Assembly: GCA_907163375.1 (NCBI GenBank)
Contig: CAJQUW010014367.1
Location: forward strand, 1 to 64,000
From: Prostheceraeus crozeri
Taxonomy: Eukaryota; Platyhelminthes; Polycladida; Euryleptidae
Direction of reading: 5' to 3'
Length of the DNA stretch: 64,000 bases
How positions within the stretch are numbered: position 1 is the first letter of the stretch; each line of letters opens with the position of its first letter. Shown in pieces: positions 37,190 to 48,419 of the stretch. The position numbers were made by a program, and so were the translations under genes. The notes beneath the pieces were generated by a model. It did not search any database. It had not been told where the DNA came from and saw only the letters and a list, made by a program, of their open reading frames with translations.

Positions 37190-38330
37190 GTCAGAATACG
37201 GCCGCAAATGCAATAGAATAAATCTGCTGATGATGATGAGCAACCATCCGACATGGATGAAGATTCAGATGAAAGCAGCTAGATGTTTGCGATGGGCCTA
37301 TAGCAGCCAAAGCAGCAGTGGTTGCTCAGCGTCTGACGACGATGAACCGGTAAGCCTATAAAACGGTGAACGTCACTTGCAGCTGGGATTTCGGATCTTC
37401 GTGGAAAGCATGTTGAAGAGTACATGACAGATCCATCAGCGAATTACAGAAGCTGAAGCATTCAATTTCATTAGTAGAAGGACTGGACCTACATCGGATT
37501 GCAGAAATGCAGTAGAGTCACAAACTTCTTGGCGATTGCTGATGGACATCATGGTAACGTACACAAGCGAGGGGAAAGAAAAGAAGAGGAATGATAACAG
37601 GGGTAAGAGTATGGCAGCAGCCGACGAAGCTTATAAGTCTGTCGGACTCATTGGAATTCTCTACTTTGGTGGCAGTCAACTGAAGATTCGATTCGCTGCA
37701 AAGCTTTTGGAACAAGGGAGACATGACTACAGGGTAGTCTTCGCTACTATGAGTCTACACAGAATGAGAGAACTGCTACAGAATCTGAGATTTGAGTGTA
37801 AAGCGGAACCCGTGAGTACACGAAAAATAGATAAGATGGCTGCGATAATGGAATTCTTGCTTTTTCGAAAACCAATTGCCGAAATTTTCAAGCCATGATT
37901 CTGTAACATTGGTCTCATTCAGAGAGCGGTGTTGTTTTAGGCAATATTCTAAACTATGTGGACTGTAAATTCTTTTTGAGGTACTGCAGGAGAGAACTTA
38001 TTGTATGATAGAAATCATATCATATTGTGGAAAGGTTAATGACACAATCACTTTCATTCGATGCCGTTTGTAAACTTATCTGCTCAGTAGAAGACAGTGG
38101 CAGCATGGAAAATATAAGCCTCTTTTGCCTCTTCCAGCTTCTACACATGTTTGTCTTTCGTAAGATGACGGAGCTTACTCTGGTTGTAACGATGAAATCA
38201 AGTAAAAGAGAATGGCCATACGCTATGTTTTGCAGATGGCTGATCGAGAAGATGATGCAGATAAGCAGCACCAGATTTTGCTACAAAGAAGGAGGCCACC
38301 TTCTTTTTGGAGGAAGTCTGTAGGAGTAGG
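37190..38330 (+). pseudogene. piggyBac transposase remnant
   Basis: An acidic N-terminal piece (DMDEDSDESS) near 37220-37290 is followed by a frame at 37536-37898. That frame holds SVGLIGILYFGGSQ, then VVFATMSLHRMRELLQNLRF and TRKIDKMAAI, matching the piggyBac region just before the catalytic core (aFiGll..G, aTMs..Rf..ll..LRF, DKlapir). A later frame at about 38160-38270 carries MTELTLVV and SSKREWPYAMFCRWLIEK, resembling the end of the domain (gVDxlDq, trRWPlaiFy). The central core with the catalytic Asp residues is not readable, and stops occur, so this copy cannot encode an active transposase. Confidence 0.7.
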
Positions 38331-39270
38331 ATGTATTTTAGACGCGAATCTAATGTGATAGATCAGGGACAGATAGACCAAACTATTCATGACATAAGCT
38401 TATCAATGTCCCATGTATTTTCGAACTTGCTTATATTTCTGCAGGAGTATCTTGTCAGTTCGATAGTCTTGAGCTGTCATAAGTCGAGTCGCTACCGTCG
38501 ATAAATGTGCTTCAACATTCACAGTGAAGGGAGCAATGGTCAATGTTGACTTTCAGTAGGCCTAACGTCCTTGATTTAGCAGGCAAAAGCCTAATACGTT
38601 GTTTTAGGCTTTAGTAAGTACAGGATCTTGATTTTCTTATATAAATAGCTTGTCTAGTTTTCAGGAATCAATGCGTATGTGATTCAATGTTCATTTACCT
38701 TCCTCTCGAAACAGAGTCGATTTTTCTTAATGCACAGGTCTCTCTTTTGTAGATTATCAGTCTGTCGATTAAACAGTGTCTTTTCCCGGAAGGATGGTCA
38801 TCGAAGGACAATCAAAATATACTATAGAACATTTAAAGAAGAAGTTTTGACTTTTCAATTGATCTCTGCTACTGATATAATGATCATAAAGACTTGGGGT
38901 CCACAGTGGACCCCATGCGTTAAACTTGTAAGTTTATATCTGCGGTATCGGAGGGTTAAGGATTGATGCTTTAATTTAGCAAAGGCCCTATAAATGACAT
39001 TTTGATGAGAAAACTTAATTCTTGTCTCATCACGAAAAGAAGCTTTGAGCCATTTATATGCCTATTAAGGGTAGATGTATTCATTAAACATCTAACATCT
39101 CGTAAAATATTGATATTGCTCGACGTAGGCACAGTTTGCTCACTCTTTTCTATGGAACATTCTCTTTCTATTCTTTTGGTTCATTGACCTAAAAGTGTGC
39201 ATGGGAGCAGCAAAATAAGGAATTTTTGTAATAATTCCAGTAAAACAAGGTTGATAAATATTATTGCATT

Positions 39271-39448
39271 CACAAGTCAAAACAGCAAAACTCCCCAAGT
39301 TTGGTCGAGATTTATTTTTTTAACGAAGGTTGCCATCAACCGATAGGAGGCGCAGAACGCCGAAGGCCCATCTGGAGCGTGTTTTACTTTTTGACTTTAA
39401 AATAATCTCGACCAAACTGGGGAGTTTTGCTGATTTGACTTGTGAAAA
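39271..39448. mobile_element. 178-bp foldback MITE
   Basis: The left arm (tcacaagtcaaaacagcaaa, then actccccaagtttggtcgag) is the near-exact reverse complement of the right arm ending gatttgacttgtga. The arms are ~43 bases. A target duplication could not be assigned. It lies ~10 bases from the left border of the 3.18 kb direct repeat. Confidence 0.65.
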
Positions 39449-39459
39449 CATAAAATGAT

Positions 39460-42400
39460 CTCCCGTCGACTGGTCAGTTATGAATATTATCGTAACTCAA
39501 ATTCAGTGAACAAGAGTCTTCTGACTGATGAAAGGATATGTAAGAGGGCCGCCCCTGACCTGACATGATTATGACAAAATTGCATAATGTTGAATAAGAA
39601 AGCGATTACTAAAACTAAGTATTTTGCTAAGGTTTTACTAAAACTTGGATAAAACTGAGTTTACTGGGATACAGATTAAGTTTACTTACTTACTGTTACA
39701 AGACCTCTAATGAAACTAATCGATTGTCAGTTTAATTTTATTTCAGAAATAGTTCAGCTTAGTTTTCTTTGACTGGGTTGTATACCATGTCATGGAGCTC
39801 ATTTGCTGCTTCATTCTTGCTGAACAATTTGCAGATAAGGATCGAATCAGGATCCTACTCCAAACCAATAGAATTAGTGCTGCCTATCCATCTACTTATA
39901 TGATTAACTACAGTAGCATAATTTTGTACTAATATTGTGCCTAAGCAATTGAATACATCCGTAGTTTACCATGACCATGAACATTTCATGTAGAATGCAT
40001 GCGGATCGCTTATCATTTGATTCCTGATTATGAATATTATTGTAATTCAAATTTAGTGTACAAGAGTCTTCTGACTGATGAGAAGGATATGAAAGAGGAA
40101 AGTTGTAACTTAAACAGACTAATAAAAGGAAAACGAAGTAAATAAAATTCCAACAAAGTCAATATATTTACAAAAATACTAAAATATTTATCTTGCAATG
40201 ATATTTAAGTAGCCTATCACTTATAAGTAGGCCTATGCTAAAAATCGGATTCGATATATAATGGCAACACATCAAAATAAATAAATTCGTCTATATAATA
40301 ACAGAAAATAACATAGAGTAGATATATTAGGTAGAGTGGTAACTCCGCATTTATTAAATCCCCAATGTGTATACACTTTCGATTTTATGAAATGAACTCA
40401 TGGGAGATACAGTCGGAATTGCTTCCAAATGTGAGATATGCGCATTTATGTAATTTTGAAGAAATTACAACGGAATTGACTGATCATGATAGCAAAAAGC
40501 AGAAGGAAATGATATCATTTTACAGATTGTCCGTGTCTGACAGCCTTGGTGAGGCAATGTTTGTTAAATTGGCAACTCGATGACCTGCGCTATTGCTTTC
40601 CTGCTGAACATCAAGAGAATCTTCTTAAGCGCGATCAGGCAACAGCTGCCACGGGCATGGCAAAATCACATAATCAAAGACAATGATTTCAATTAACTTT
40701 GAAGGATGTAAATGGGTCCACATCAATTCAGATTCAAGAAATGAAACATGAATTTAGTGAATCATAAAATCAAGCCGGTGAAAATTGAATTAAAAACTTG
40801 AAATTTCAGCCAGGAAAGCACGAATAATATCGCGACTTTTTCATGAAGACTTTCAATATAATACAATTCATGAAATTCTGTCGACAATTAGCTTGATTTC
40901 TGCTTAGTTATGATGCTTATTAGCAAATATTCATTCTCTTTGATGTCCGTCTTGTTTCATACTACTTATATAAGAGAGTCATCTCGGTAGTATATAAATT
41001 GGCAAATTTTGACTTTTTTCAAAAGTACTCAAATGCTTTTTTGGACCACGGGAACGTAATCTCCGCAAAAAACTGAATCTCTTGATATAAAATTTTTCAC
41101 TGTATACAGATACTTTTTTGAGTCGACACTCCATCTATATATCCCTACTCATGGTAAATAATGATTACAACTTTTAGCGAATTGACATTTTTCTTCAATG
41201 TTTATTTCCCGGGAACCACCGAAATTTTGGAAATCGTGTAATTGGGGACCTTACCGCATCGAAGCAGGGATCCAATTCCACGTATTGGCCTGTTTTCATT
41301 TCTTAATGCAACATAGTTCATTATGCAACATGCAATATCATGCAAATATCATGCAACAATAGTTCGTTATTGACTTTAGCTTGTCCCCCACTCCATAGAA
41401 AACGAAAACCTTGAACGCCCTTGAACATCAGTGAAAAATGTCAGCTGAACTTGAAGATCCTACAACTTATAGCATCCCCTCTCAAAAGAGAAGGAGTTTG
41501 GATGTCAGAGGAATTCTCAGTCAATTGCTACAGCCCTTCAATCCTGCCCTTGACTTTGATCACCATCCTGCTTAGATGGTTGGTCGACTTTAAGTTTGTA
41601 TATGCAATCAAGTCTCAAGTCAGTCAAGTAGTTTCATTGATTTGACACATTTTGAGTGGTAGAAGTGGCGCTGGATAAACATATAAGTCAACATCATCTC
41701 AATTTGATGGCTTGTTTATCGGATAGATTTTCTATTATTGTCAATCTTCATTTGTGCCACTTAGCAATGCTTTTGCGCCTCAAAAATCACGCATTGTTTT
41801 GAAACTGTGTAAATTCTCTTATTCATCATTGTATAATCAAATATGGCATTTTTATGTAATGCAATCGTTTATGCCTAATAAACTTACTACAATTTTAACG
41901 ATGGTCAATTGGTAAACAAATAAAAAATATATAAGTTGGTTTCTTGGGTTGATCACTGGCTTACTTTATTGGAACAGTCTGAATGTAATTAAATAACCGG
42001 CAAATTAAATAGCAGATATCATAATAAATAGATATCAGGCTAGGACGGGAACTACTGACACTTTCTTCCAAAATTCTAGCACAAAGGGCTTAATAGCATG
42101 GATTTGTAGATCTAACTGATCAAACGCTGAATACGAAAATCAAATTCTTCATTGTCACAGCCAGTTGCTTTCGGTTATAGGTAAGGTTAAAGGATTCCAA
42201 TTGGAATCCAATGGCAAAATTCAAGAGATATCTATGGATTGTGAAACACTTGACAATTTTCGCACATTTTCTTTTGCAGAAAAGAAACTATTTGCAAGAA
42301 TTTTCAGATCTCTCCTCAATCTTTGTGAAATTCAAGGCTATATTAAAGTAAATATCAGAACTTGATGTTCAAGCTAACATAATGTTATTAACTGTACCTA

Positions 42401-42636
42401 CATGTAAATATGACTTAACATGGAAGAATACATCCAACTATGGATCTATGACTCGGCATTATTCATATGCAATGCACATGCAATTCTTATAACGGACAGA
42501 ATATTTTGGACTTAGATCGATTTCACATGAAATCACAGCTGCTGTACGATGTTTCCAGAGGATTATCAATAATTAATTGCAATTTATTTGAACAAAGAAA
42601 TTAATTAATTGAAATTGGAAAAAAACATCAATTAAT
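39460..42636 (+). repeat. Left copy of the ~3.18 kb direct repeat flanking the satellite
   Basis: From ctcccgtcgactggtcag to the aacatcaattaat end, this segment matches 48420-51594 with only scattered differences (about 99% by eye) at an offset of 8958-8960 bases. It contains one full copy of the 'AGGTAGAGTG' MITE and an internal ~70-base repeat (39478 and 40028, with caagagtcttctgactgatg). No convincing gene is present. A 45-codon frame at 41438-41575 (MSAELEDPTTYSIPSQ start) has protein-like composition but no known domain. Confidence 0.85.
40311..41153 (+). mobile_element. MITE family 'AGGTAGAGTG', copy in left direct repeat
   Basis: Runs from acatagagtagatatattag to tatatatccctactcatgg, with the same order and orientation as the copies at 6147 and 8901. 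Two inner segments are shorter or more diverged. It predates the duplication, since the copy at 49270 sits at the same place in the other repeat. Confidence 0.75.
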
Positions 42637-45600
42637 GTTGAAAATTTTTCTCTCCGATTGACTTGAAACTCTCCGATTGACATGAAACTCACCATACAGA
42701 TAAAGAATTTGACGCTGATTTCAAATCTGAAATCCGTTTTCCCATCCGATGCTTCGTTTTGAAGCTACAGCCCAAAACGTCCCAAATTCTAACTCTGTCG
42801 TTTTTCGCCAATGTCCCAAAATCTTAAATGGCGTCTCACATCTAAACGAAGACAGATAGGAACAAGCCGATTCTTTCAGTGAATTTGTCTCACTCTTAGC
42901 TTTCAAACGAGCTATAGCACGACTAAATCCGTTCACTGGAAGCCAAAATCGAAGCAAGCTGTCCAGAGGGGGGGGGACGAGAGCAAAAATTTTTCTCGCC
43001 GATTGACTTGAAACTCACCATACAGATAGAGAATTTCACGCTGATTCCAAATCTGAAATCCGTTTTCCCATCCGATGCTTCGTTTTGAAGCTACAGCCCA
43101 AAACGTCCCAAATTCTAACTCTGTCGTTTTTCGCCAATGTCCCAAAATCTTGAATGGCGTCTCACATCTAAACGAAGACAGATAGGAACAAGCCGATTCT
43201 TTCAGTGAATTTGTCTCACTCTTAGCTTTCAAACGAGCTATAGCACGACTAAATCCGTCCACTGGAAGCCAAAATCGAAGCAAGCTGTCCAGAGGGGGGG
43301 GGGACGAGAGCAAAAATTTTTCTCGCCGATTGACTTGAAACTCACCATACAGATAGAGAATTTCACGCTGATTCCAAATCTGAAATCCGTTTTCCCATCC
43401 GATGCTTCGTTTTGAAGCTAGAGCCCAAAACGTCCCAAATTCTAACTCTGTCGTTTTTCGCCAATGTCCCAAAATCTTAAATGGCGTCTCACATCTAAAC
43501 GAAGACAGATAGGAACAAGCCGATTCTTTCACTGAATTTGTCTTACTCTTAGCTTTCAAACGAGCTATGGCACGACTAAATCCGTTCACTGGAAGCCAAA
43601 ATCGAAGCAAGCTGTCCAGAGGGGGGGAGACGACAGCGAAAATTTTTCTCGCCGATTGACTTGAAACTCACCATACAGATAGAGAATTTCACGCTGATTC
43701 CAAATCTGAAATCCGTTTTCCCATCCGATGCTTCGTTTTGAAGCTAGAGCCCAAAACGTCCCAAATTCTAACTCTGTCGTTTTTTCGCCAATGTCCCAAA
43801 ATCTTAAATGGTGTCTCACATCTAAACGAAGACAGATAGGAACAAGCCGATTCTTTCAGTGAATTTGTCTCACTCTTAGCTTTCAAACGAGCTATAGCAC
43901 GACTAAATCCGTCCACTGGAAGCCAAAATCGAAGCAAGCTGTCCAGAGGGGGGGAGACGACAGCGAAAATTTTTCTCGCCGATTGACTTGAAACTCACCA
44001 TACAGATAGAGAATTTCACGCTGATTCCAAATCTGAAATCCGTTTTCCCATCCGATGCTTCGTTTTGAAGCTAGAGCCCAAAACGTCCCAAATTCTAACT
44101 CTGTCGTTTTTCGCCAATGTCCCAAAATCTTAAATGGTGTCTCACATCTAAACGAAGACAGATAGGAACAAGCCGATTCTTTCAGTGAATTTGTCTCACT
44201 CTTAGCTTTCAAACGAGCTATAGCACGACTAAATCCGTCCACTGGAAGCCAAAATCGAAGCAAGCTGTCCAGAGGGGGGGAGACGACAGCGAAAATTTTT
44301 CTCGCCGATTGACTTGAAACTCACCATACAGATAGAGAATTTCACGCTGATTCCAAATCTGAAATCCGTTTTCCAATCCGATGCTTCGTTTTGAAGCTAC
44401 AGCCCAAAACGTCCCAAATTCTAACTCTGTCGTTTTTCGCCAATGTCCCAAAATCTTGAATGGCGTCTCACATCTAAACGAAGACAGATAGGAACAAGCC
44501 GATTCTTTCACTGAATTTGTCTCACTCTTAGCTTTCAAACGAGCTATGGCACGACTAAATCCGTTCACTGGAAGCCAAAATCGAAGCAAGCTGTCCAGAG
44601 GGGGGGGGACGAGAGCAAAAATTTTTCTCGCCGATTGACTTGAAACTCACCATACAGATAGAGAATTTCACGCTGATTCCAAATCTGAAATCCGTTTTCC
44701 CATCCGATGCTTCGTTTTGAAGCTAAAGCCCAAAACGTCCCAAATTCTAACTCTGTCGTTTTTCGCCAATGTCCCAAAATCTTAAATGGCGTCTCACATC
44801 TAAACGAAGACAGATAGGAACAAGCCGATTCTTTCAGTGAATTTGTCTCACTCTTAGCTTTCAAACGAGCTATGGCACGACTAAATCCGTTCACTGGAAG
44901 CCAAAATCGAAGCAAGCTGTCCAGAGGGGGGGGGAGTCAGCGAAATTTTTGTCTCCGATTGACATGAAACTCACCATACAGATAAAGAATTTGACGCTGA
45001 TTCCAAATCTGAAATCCGTTTTCCCATCCGATGCTTCGTTTTGAAGCTACAGCCCAAAACGTCCCAAATTCTAACTCTGTCGTTTTTCGCCAATGTCCCA
45101 AAATCTTAAATGGCGTCTCACATCTAAACGAAGACAGATAGGAACAAGCCGATTCTTTCAGTGAATTTGTCTCACTCTTAGCTTTCAAACGAGCTATGGC
45201 ACGACTAAATCCGTCCACTGGAAGCCAAAATCGAAGCAAGCTGTCCAGAGGGGGGGAGACGACAGCAAAAATTTTTCTCGCCGATTGACTTGAAACTCAC
45301 CATACAGATAGAGAATTTCACGCTGATTCCAAATCTGAAATCCGTTTTCCCATCCGATGCTTCGTTTTGAAGCTAGAGCCCAAAACGTCCCAAATTCTAA
45401 CTCTGTCGTTTTTCGCCAATGTCCCAAAATCTTAAATGGCGTCTCACATCTAAACGAAGACAGATAGGAACAAGCCGATTCTTTCACTGAATTTGTCTCA
45501 CTCTTAGCTTTCAAACGAGCTATGGCATGACTAAATCCGTTCACTGGAAGCCAAAATCGAAGCAAGCTGTCCAGAGGGGGGGGACGTCAGCGAAAATTTT

Positions 45601-48000
45601 TGTCTCCGATTGACATGAAACTCACCATACAGATAGAGAATTTCACGCTGATTCCAAATCTGAAATCCGTTTTCCCATCCGATGCTTCGTTTTGAAGCTA
45701 CAGCCCAAAACGTCCCAAATTCTAACTCTGTCGTTTTTCGCCAATGTCCCAAAATCTTAAATGGCGTCTCACATCTAAACGAAGACAGATAGGAACAAGC
45801 CGATTCTTTCAGTGAATTTGTCTCACTCTTAGCTTTCAAACGAGCTATGGCACGACTAAATCCGTCCACTGGAAGCCAAAATCGAAGCAAGCTGTCCAGA
45901 GGGGGGGAGACGACAGCAAAAATTTTTCTCGCCGATTGACTTGAAACTCACCATACAGATAGAGAATTTCACGCTGATTCCAAATCTGAAATCCGTTTTC
46001 CCATCCGATGCTTCGTTTTGAAGCTAGAGCCCAAAACGTCCCAAATTCTAACTCTGTCGTTTTTCGCCAATGTCCCAAAATCTTAAATGGCGTCTCACAT
46101 CTAAACGAAGACAGATAGGAACAAGCCGATTCTTTCAGTGAATTTATCTCACTCTTAGCTTTCAAACGAGCTATGGCATGACTAAATCCGTTCACTGGAA
46201 GCCAAAATCGAAGCAAGCTGTCCAGAGGGGGGGGGACGTCAGCGAAAATTTTTCTCGCCGATTGACATGAAACTCACCATACAGATAGAGAATTTCACGC
46301 TGATTCCAAATCTGAAATCCGTTTTCCCATCCGATGCTTCGTTTTGAAGCTACAGCCCAAAACGTCCCAAATTCTAACTCTGTCGTTTTTCGCCAATGTC
46401 CCAAAATCTTAAATGGCGTCTCACATCTAAACGAAGACAGATAGGAACAAGCCGATTCTTTCAGTGAATTTGTCTCACTCTTAGCTTTCAAACGAGCTAT
46501 GGCACGACTAAATCCGTTCACTGGAAGCCAAAATCGAAGCAAGCTGTCCAGAGGGGGGGGGAGTCAGCGAAATTTTTGTCTCCGATTGACATGAAACTCA
46601 CCATACAGATAAAGAATTTGACGCTGATTCCAAATCTGAAATCCGTTTTCCCATCCGATGCTTCGTTTTGAAGCTACAGCCCAAAACGTCCCAAATTCTA
46701 ACTCTGTCGTTTTTCGCCAATGTCCCAAAATCTTAAATGGCGTCTCACATCTAAACGAAGACAGATAGGAACAAGCCGATTCTTTCAGTGAATTTGTCTC
46801 ACTCTTAGCTTTCAAACGAGCTATGGCACGACTAAATCCGTCCACTGGAAGCCAAAATCGAAGCAAGCTGTCCAGAGGGGGGGAGACGACAGCAAAAATT
46901 TTTCTCGCCGATTGACTTGAAACTCACCATACAGATAGAGAATTTCACGCTGATTCCAAATCTGAAATCCGTTTTCCCATCCGATGCTTCGTTTTGAAGC
47001 TAGAGCCCAAAACGTCCCAAATTCTAACTCTGTCGTTTTTCGCCAATGTCCCAAAATCTTAAATGGCGTCTCACATCTAAACGAAGACAGATAGGAACAA
47101 GCCGATTCTTTCAGTGAATTTATCTCACTCTTAGCTTTCAAACGAGCTATGGCATGACTAAATCCGTTCACTGGAAGCCAAAATCGAAGCAAGCTGTCCA
47201 GAGGGGGGGGACGTCAGCGAAAATTTTTCTCGCCGATTGACTTGAAACTCACCATACAGATAGAGAATTTCACGCTGATTCCAAATCTGAAATCCGTTTT
47301 CCCATCCGATGCTTCGTTTTGAAGCTACAGCCCAAAACGTCCCAAATTCTAACTCTGTCGTTTTTCGCCAATGTCCCAAAATCTTAAATGGCGTCTCACA
47401 TCTAAACGAAGACAGATAGGAACAAGCCGATTCTTTCAGTGAATTTGTCTCACTCTTAGCTTTCAAACGAGCTATGGCACGACTAAATCCGTTCACTGGA
47501 AGCCAAAATCGAAGCAAGCTGTCCAGAGGGGGGGGGAGTCAGCGAAATTTTTGTCTCCGATTGACATGAAACTCACCATACAGATAAAGAATTTGACGCT
47601 GATTCCAAATCTGAAATCCGTTTTCCCATCCGATGCTTCGTTTTGAAGCTACAGCCCAAAACGTCCCAAATTCTAACTCTGTCGTTTTTCGCCAATGTCC
47701 CAAAATCTTAAATGGCGTCTCACATCTAAACGAAGACAGATAGGAACAAGCCGATTCTTTCAGTGAATTTGTCTCACTCTTAGCTTTCAAACGAGCTATG
47801 GCATGACAAAATCCGTCCACTGGAAGCCAAAATCGAAGCGAGCTGTCCAGAGGGGGGGGACGTCAGCGAAAATTTTTCTCTCCGATTGACTTGAAACTCA
47901 CCATACCGATGCAGAATTTCACGCTGAATCCGAATCTGGAATCCGTTTTCTCATCCGATGCTTCGTTTGGGCTCTACACACCAAAACGTCCCAAATTCTA
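42637..48000. repeat. Satellite array, ~326-bp monomer, 16 full copies
   Basis: The marker tcgaagcaagctgtccagag recurs every 323-327 bases from about 42947 to 47830, giving sixteen near-identical monomers. Each has a poly-G run of 7-10 bases after the marker, then a variable spacer, then a conserved body (ttgaaactcaccatacagat; cgttttcccatccgatgctt). Spacer types recur in order, pointing to multi-monomer higher-order units in the right half. Each monomer keeps an open minus-strand frame of 100-123 codons (MLRFWLPVNGF start). Recent homogenisation explains this, and frames shift with poly-G length, so I do not call them genes. The first monomer at 42637 is partial, with a small local duplication. 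Confidence 0.93.
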
Positions 48001-48419
48001 ACTCTGTCGTTTTTTCGAAAAATGTTGAAAATTTTTTCTCGCCGATTGACTTCAAATTCACCATACCGATGCGGAATTTTACGCTGATCACGAATCTAAA
48101 GTCCGTTTCACCATTCCACCACGCCAACCTAGACGGTCGCCCACGTCAACCTAGACGGTCGCCCGCGTCAACCTAGGCGGTCGGCCACGTCAACCCATAC
48201 GAGACCAACACATCCGAGTCTCACACTCTGTCGTTTTCGAGGGGGGGGGGAGTCAGCGAACATGTTGTGAACGTGAACCAACCTGGCCGGCACACCACGA
48301 CAGACCACAACCTCTGTCGTTCCAGAGGGGGGGGGAGGGGAGGGGGAGGGGAGGGGGAGGGGAGGGGGAGGGGGAGGGGGAGGGGGCGCGCCGGTCGAGT
48401 GTTTGTCACTTGCTTACTA
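48001..48419. repeat. Diverged array edge with minisatellite and G-rich tract
   Basis: After 47880 the monomers become much more diverged (second edge monomer near 48020-48110). Then follow about 3.5 copies of a 22-base unit (cacgtcaacctagacggtcg, 48119-48196), two truncated monomer scraps carrying ctctgtcgtt and poly-G, and a 60-base tract of gggggagggg repeats at 48326-48386. The tract could form G-quadruplex structures. Confidence 0.8.

Larger units (their letters stand above)
35425..38955 (+). mobile_element. piggyBac element with both ends, TTAA-flanked
   Basis: The left end ccttccgataccgc and the right end (gcggtatcggaggg) form 14-bp inverted repeats with one mismatch. TTAA lies directly outside on each side (35421-35424, 38956-38959), the hallmark of piggyBac insertion. 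Subterminal palindromes with gtccac/gtggac lie near both ends. Without the nested 959-bp element at 36117-37075 the length is about 2.57 kb, normal for the family. The transposase inside is broken. Confidence 0.88.

Noticed and set aside
42721-47820. Many minus-strand frames of 78-225 codons as separate genes
   Set aside because: All are the same frame in tandem satellite monomers. Conservation follows from near-identical DNA, and frames shift with poly-G length.
42637-48000. CRISPR-like array
   Set aside because: The monomers are ~326 bp and nearly identical throughout, without short repeats and unique spacers, and the DNA is animal.
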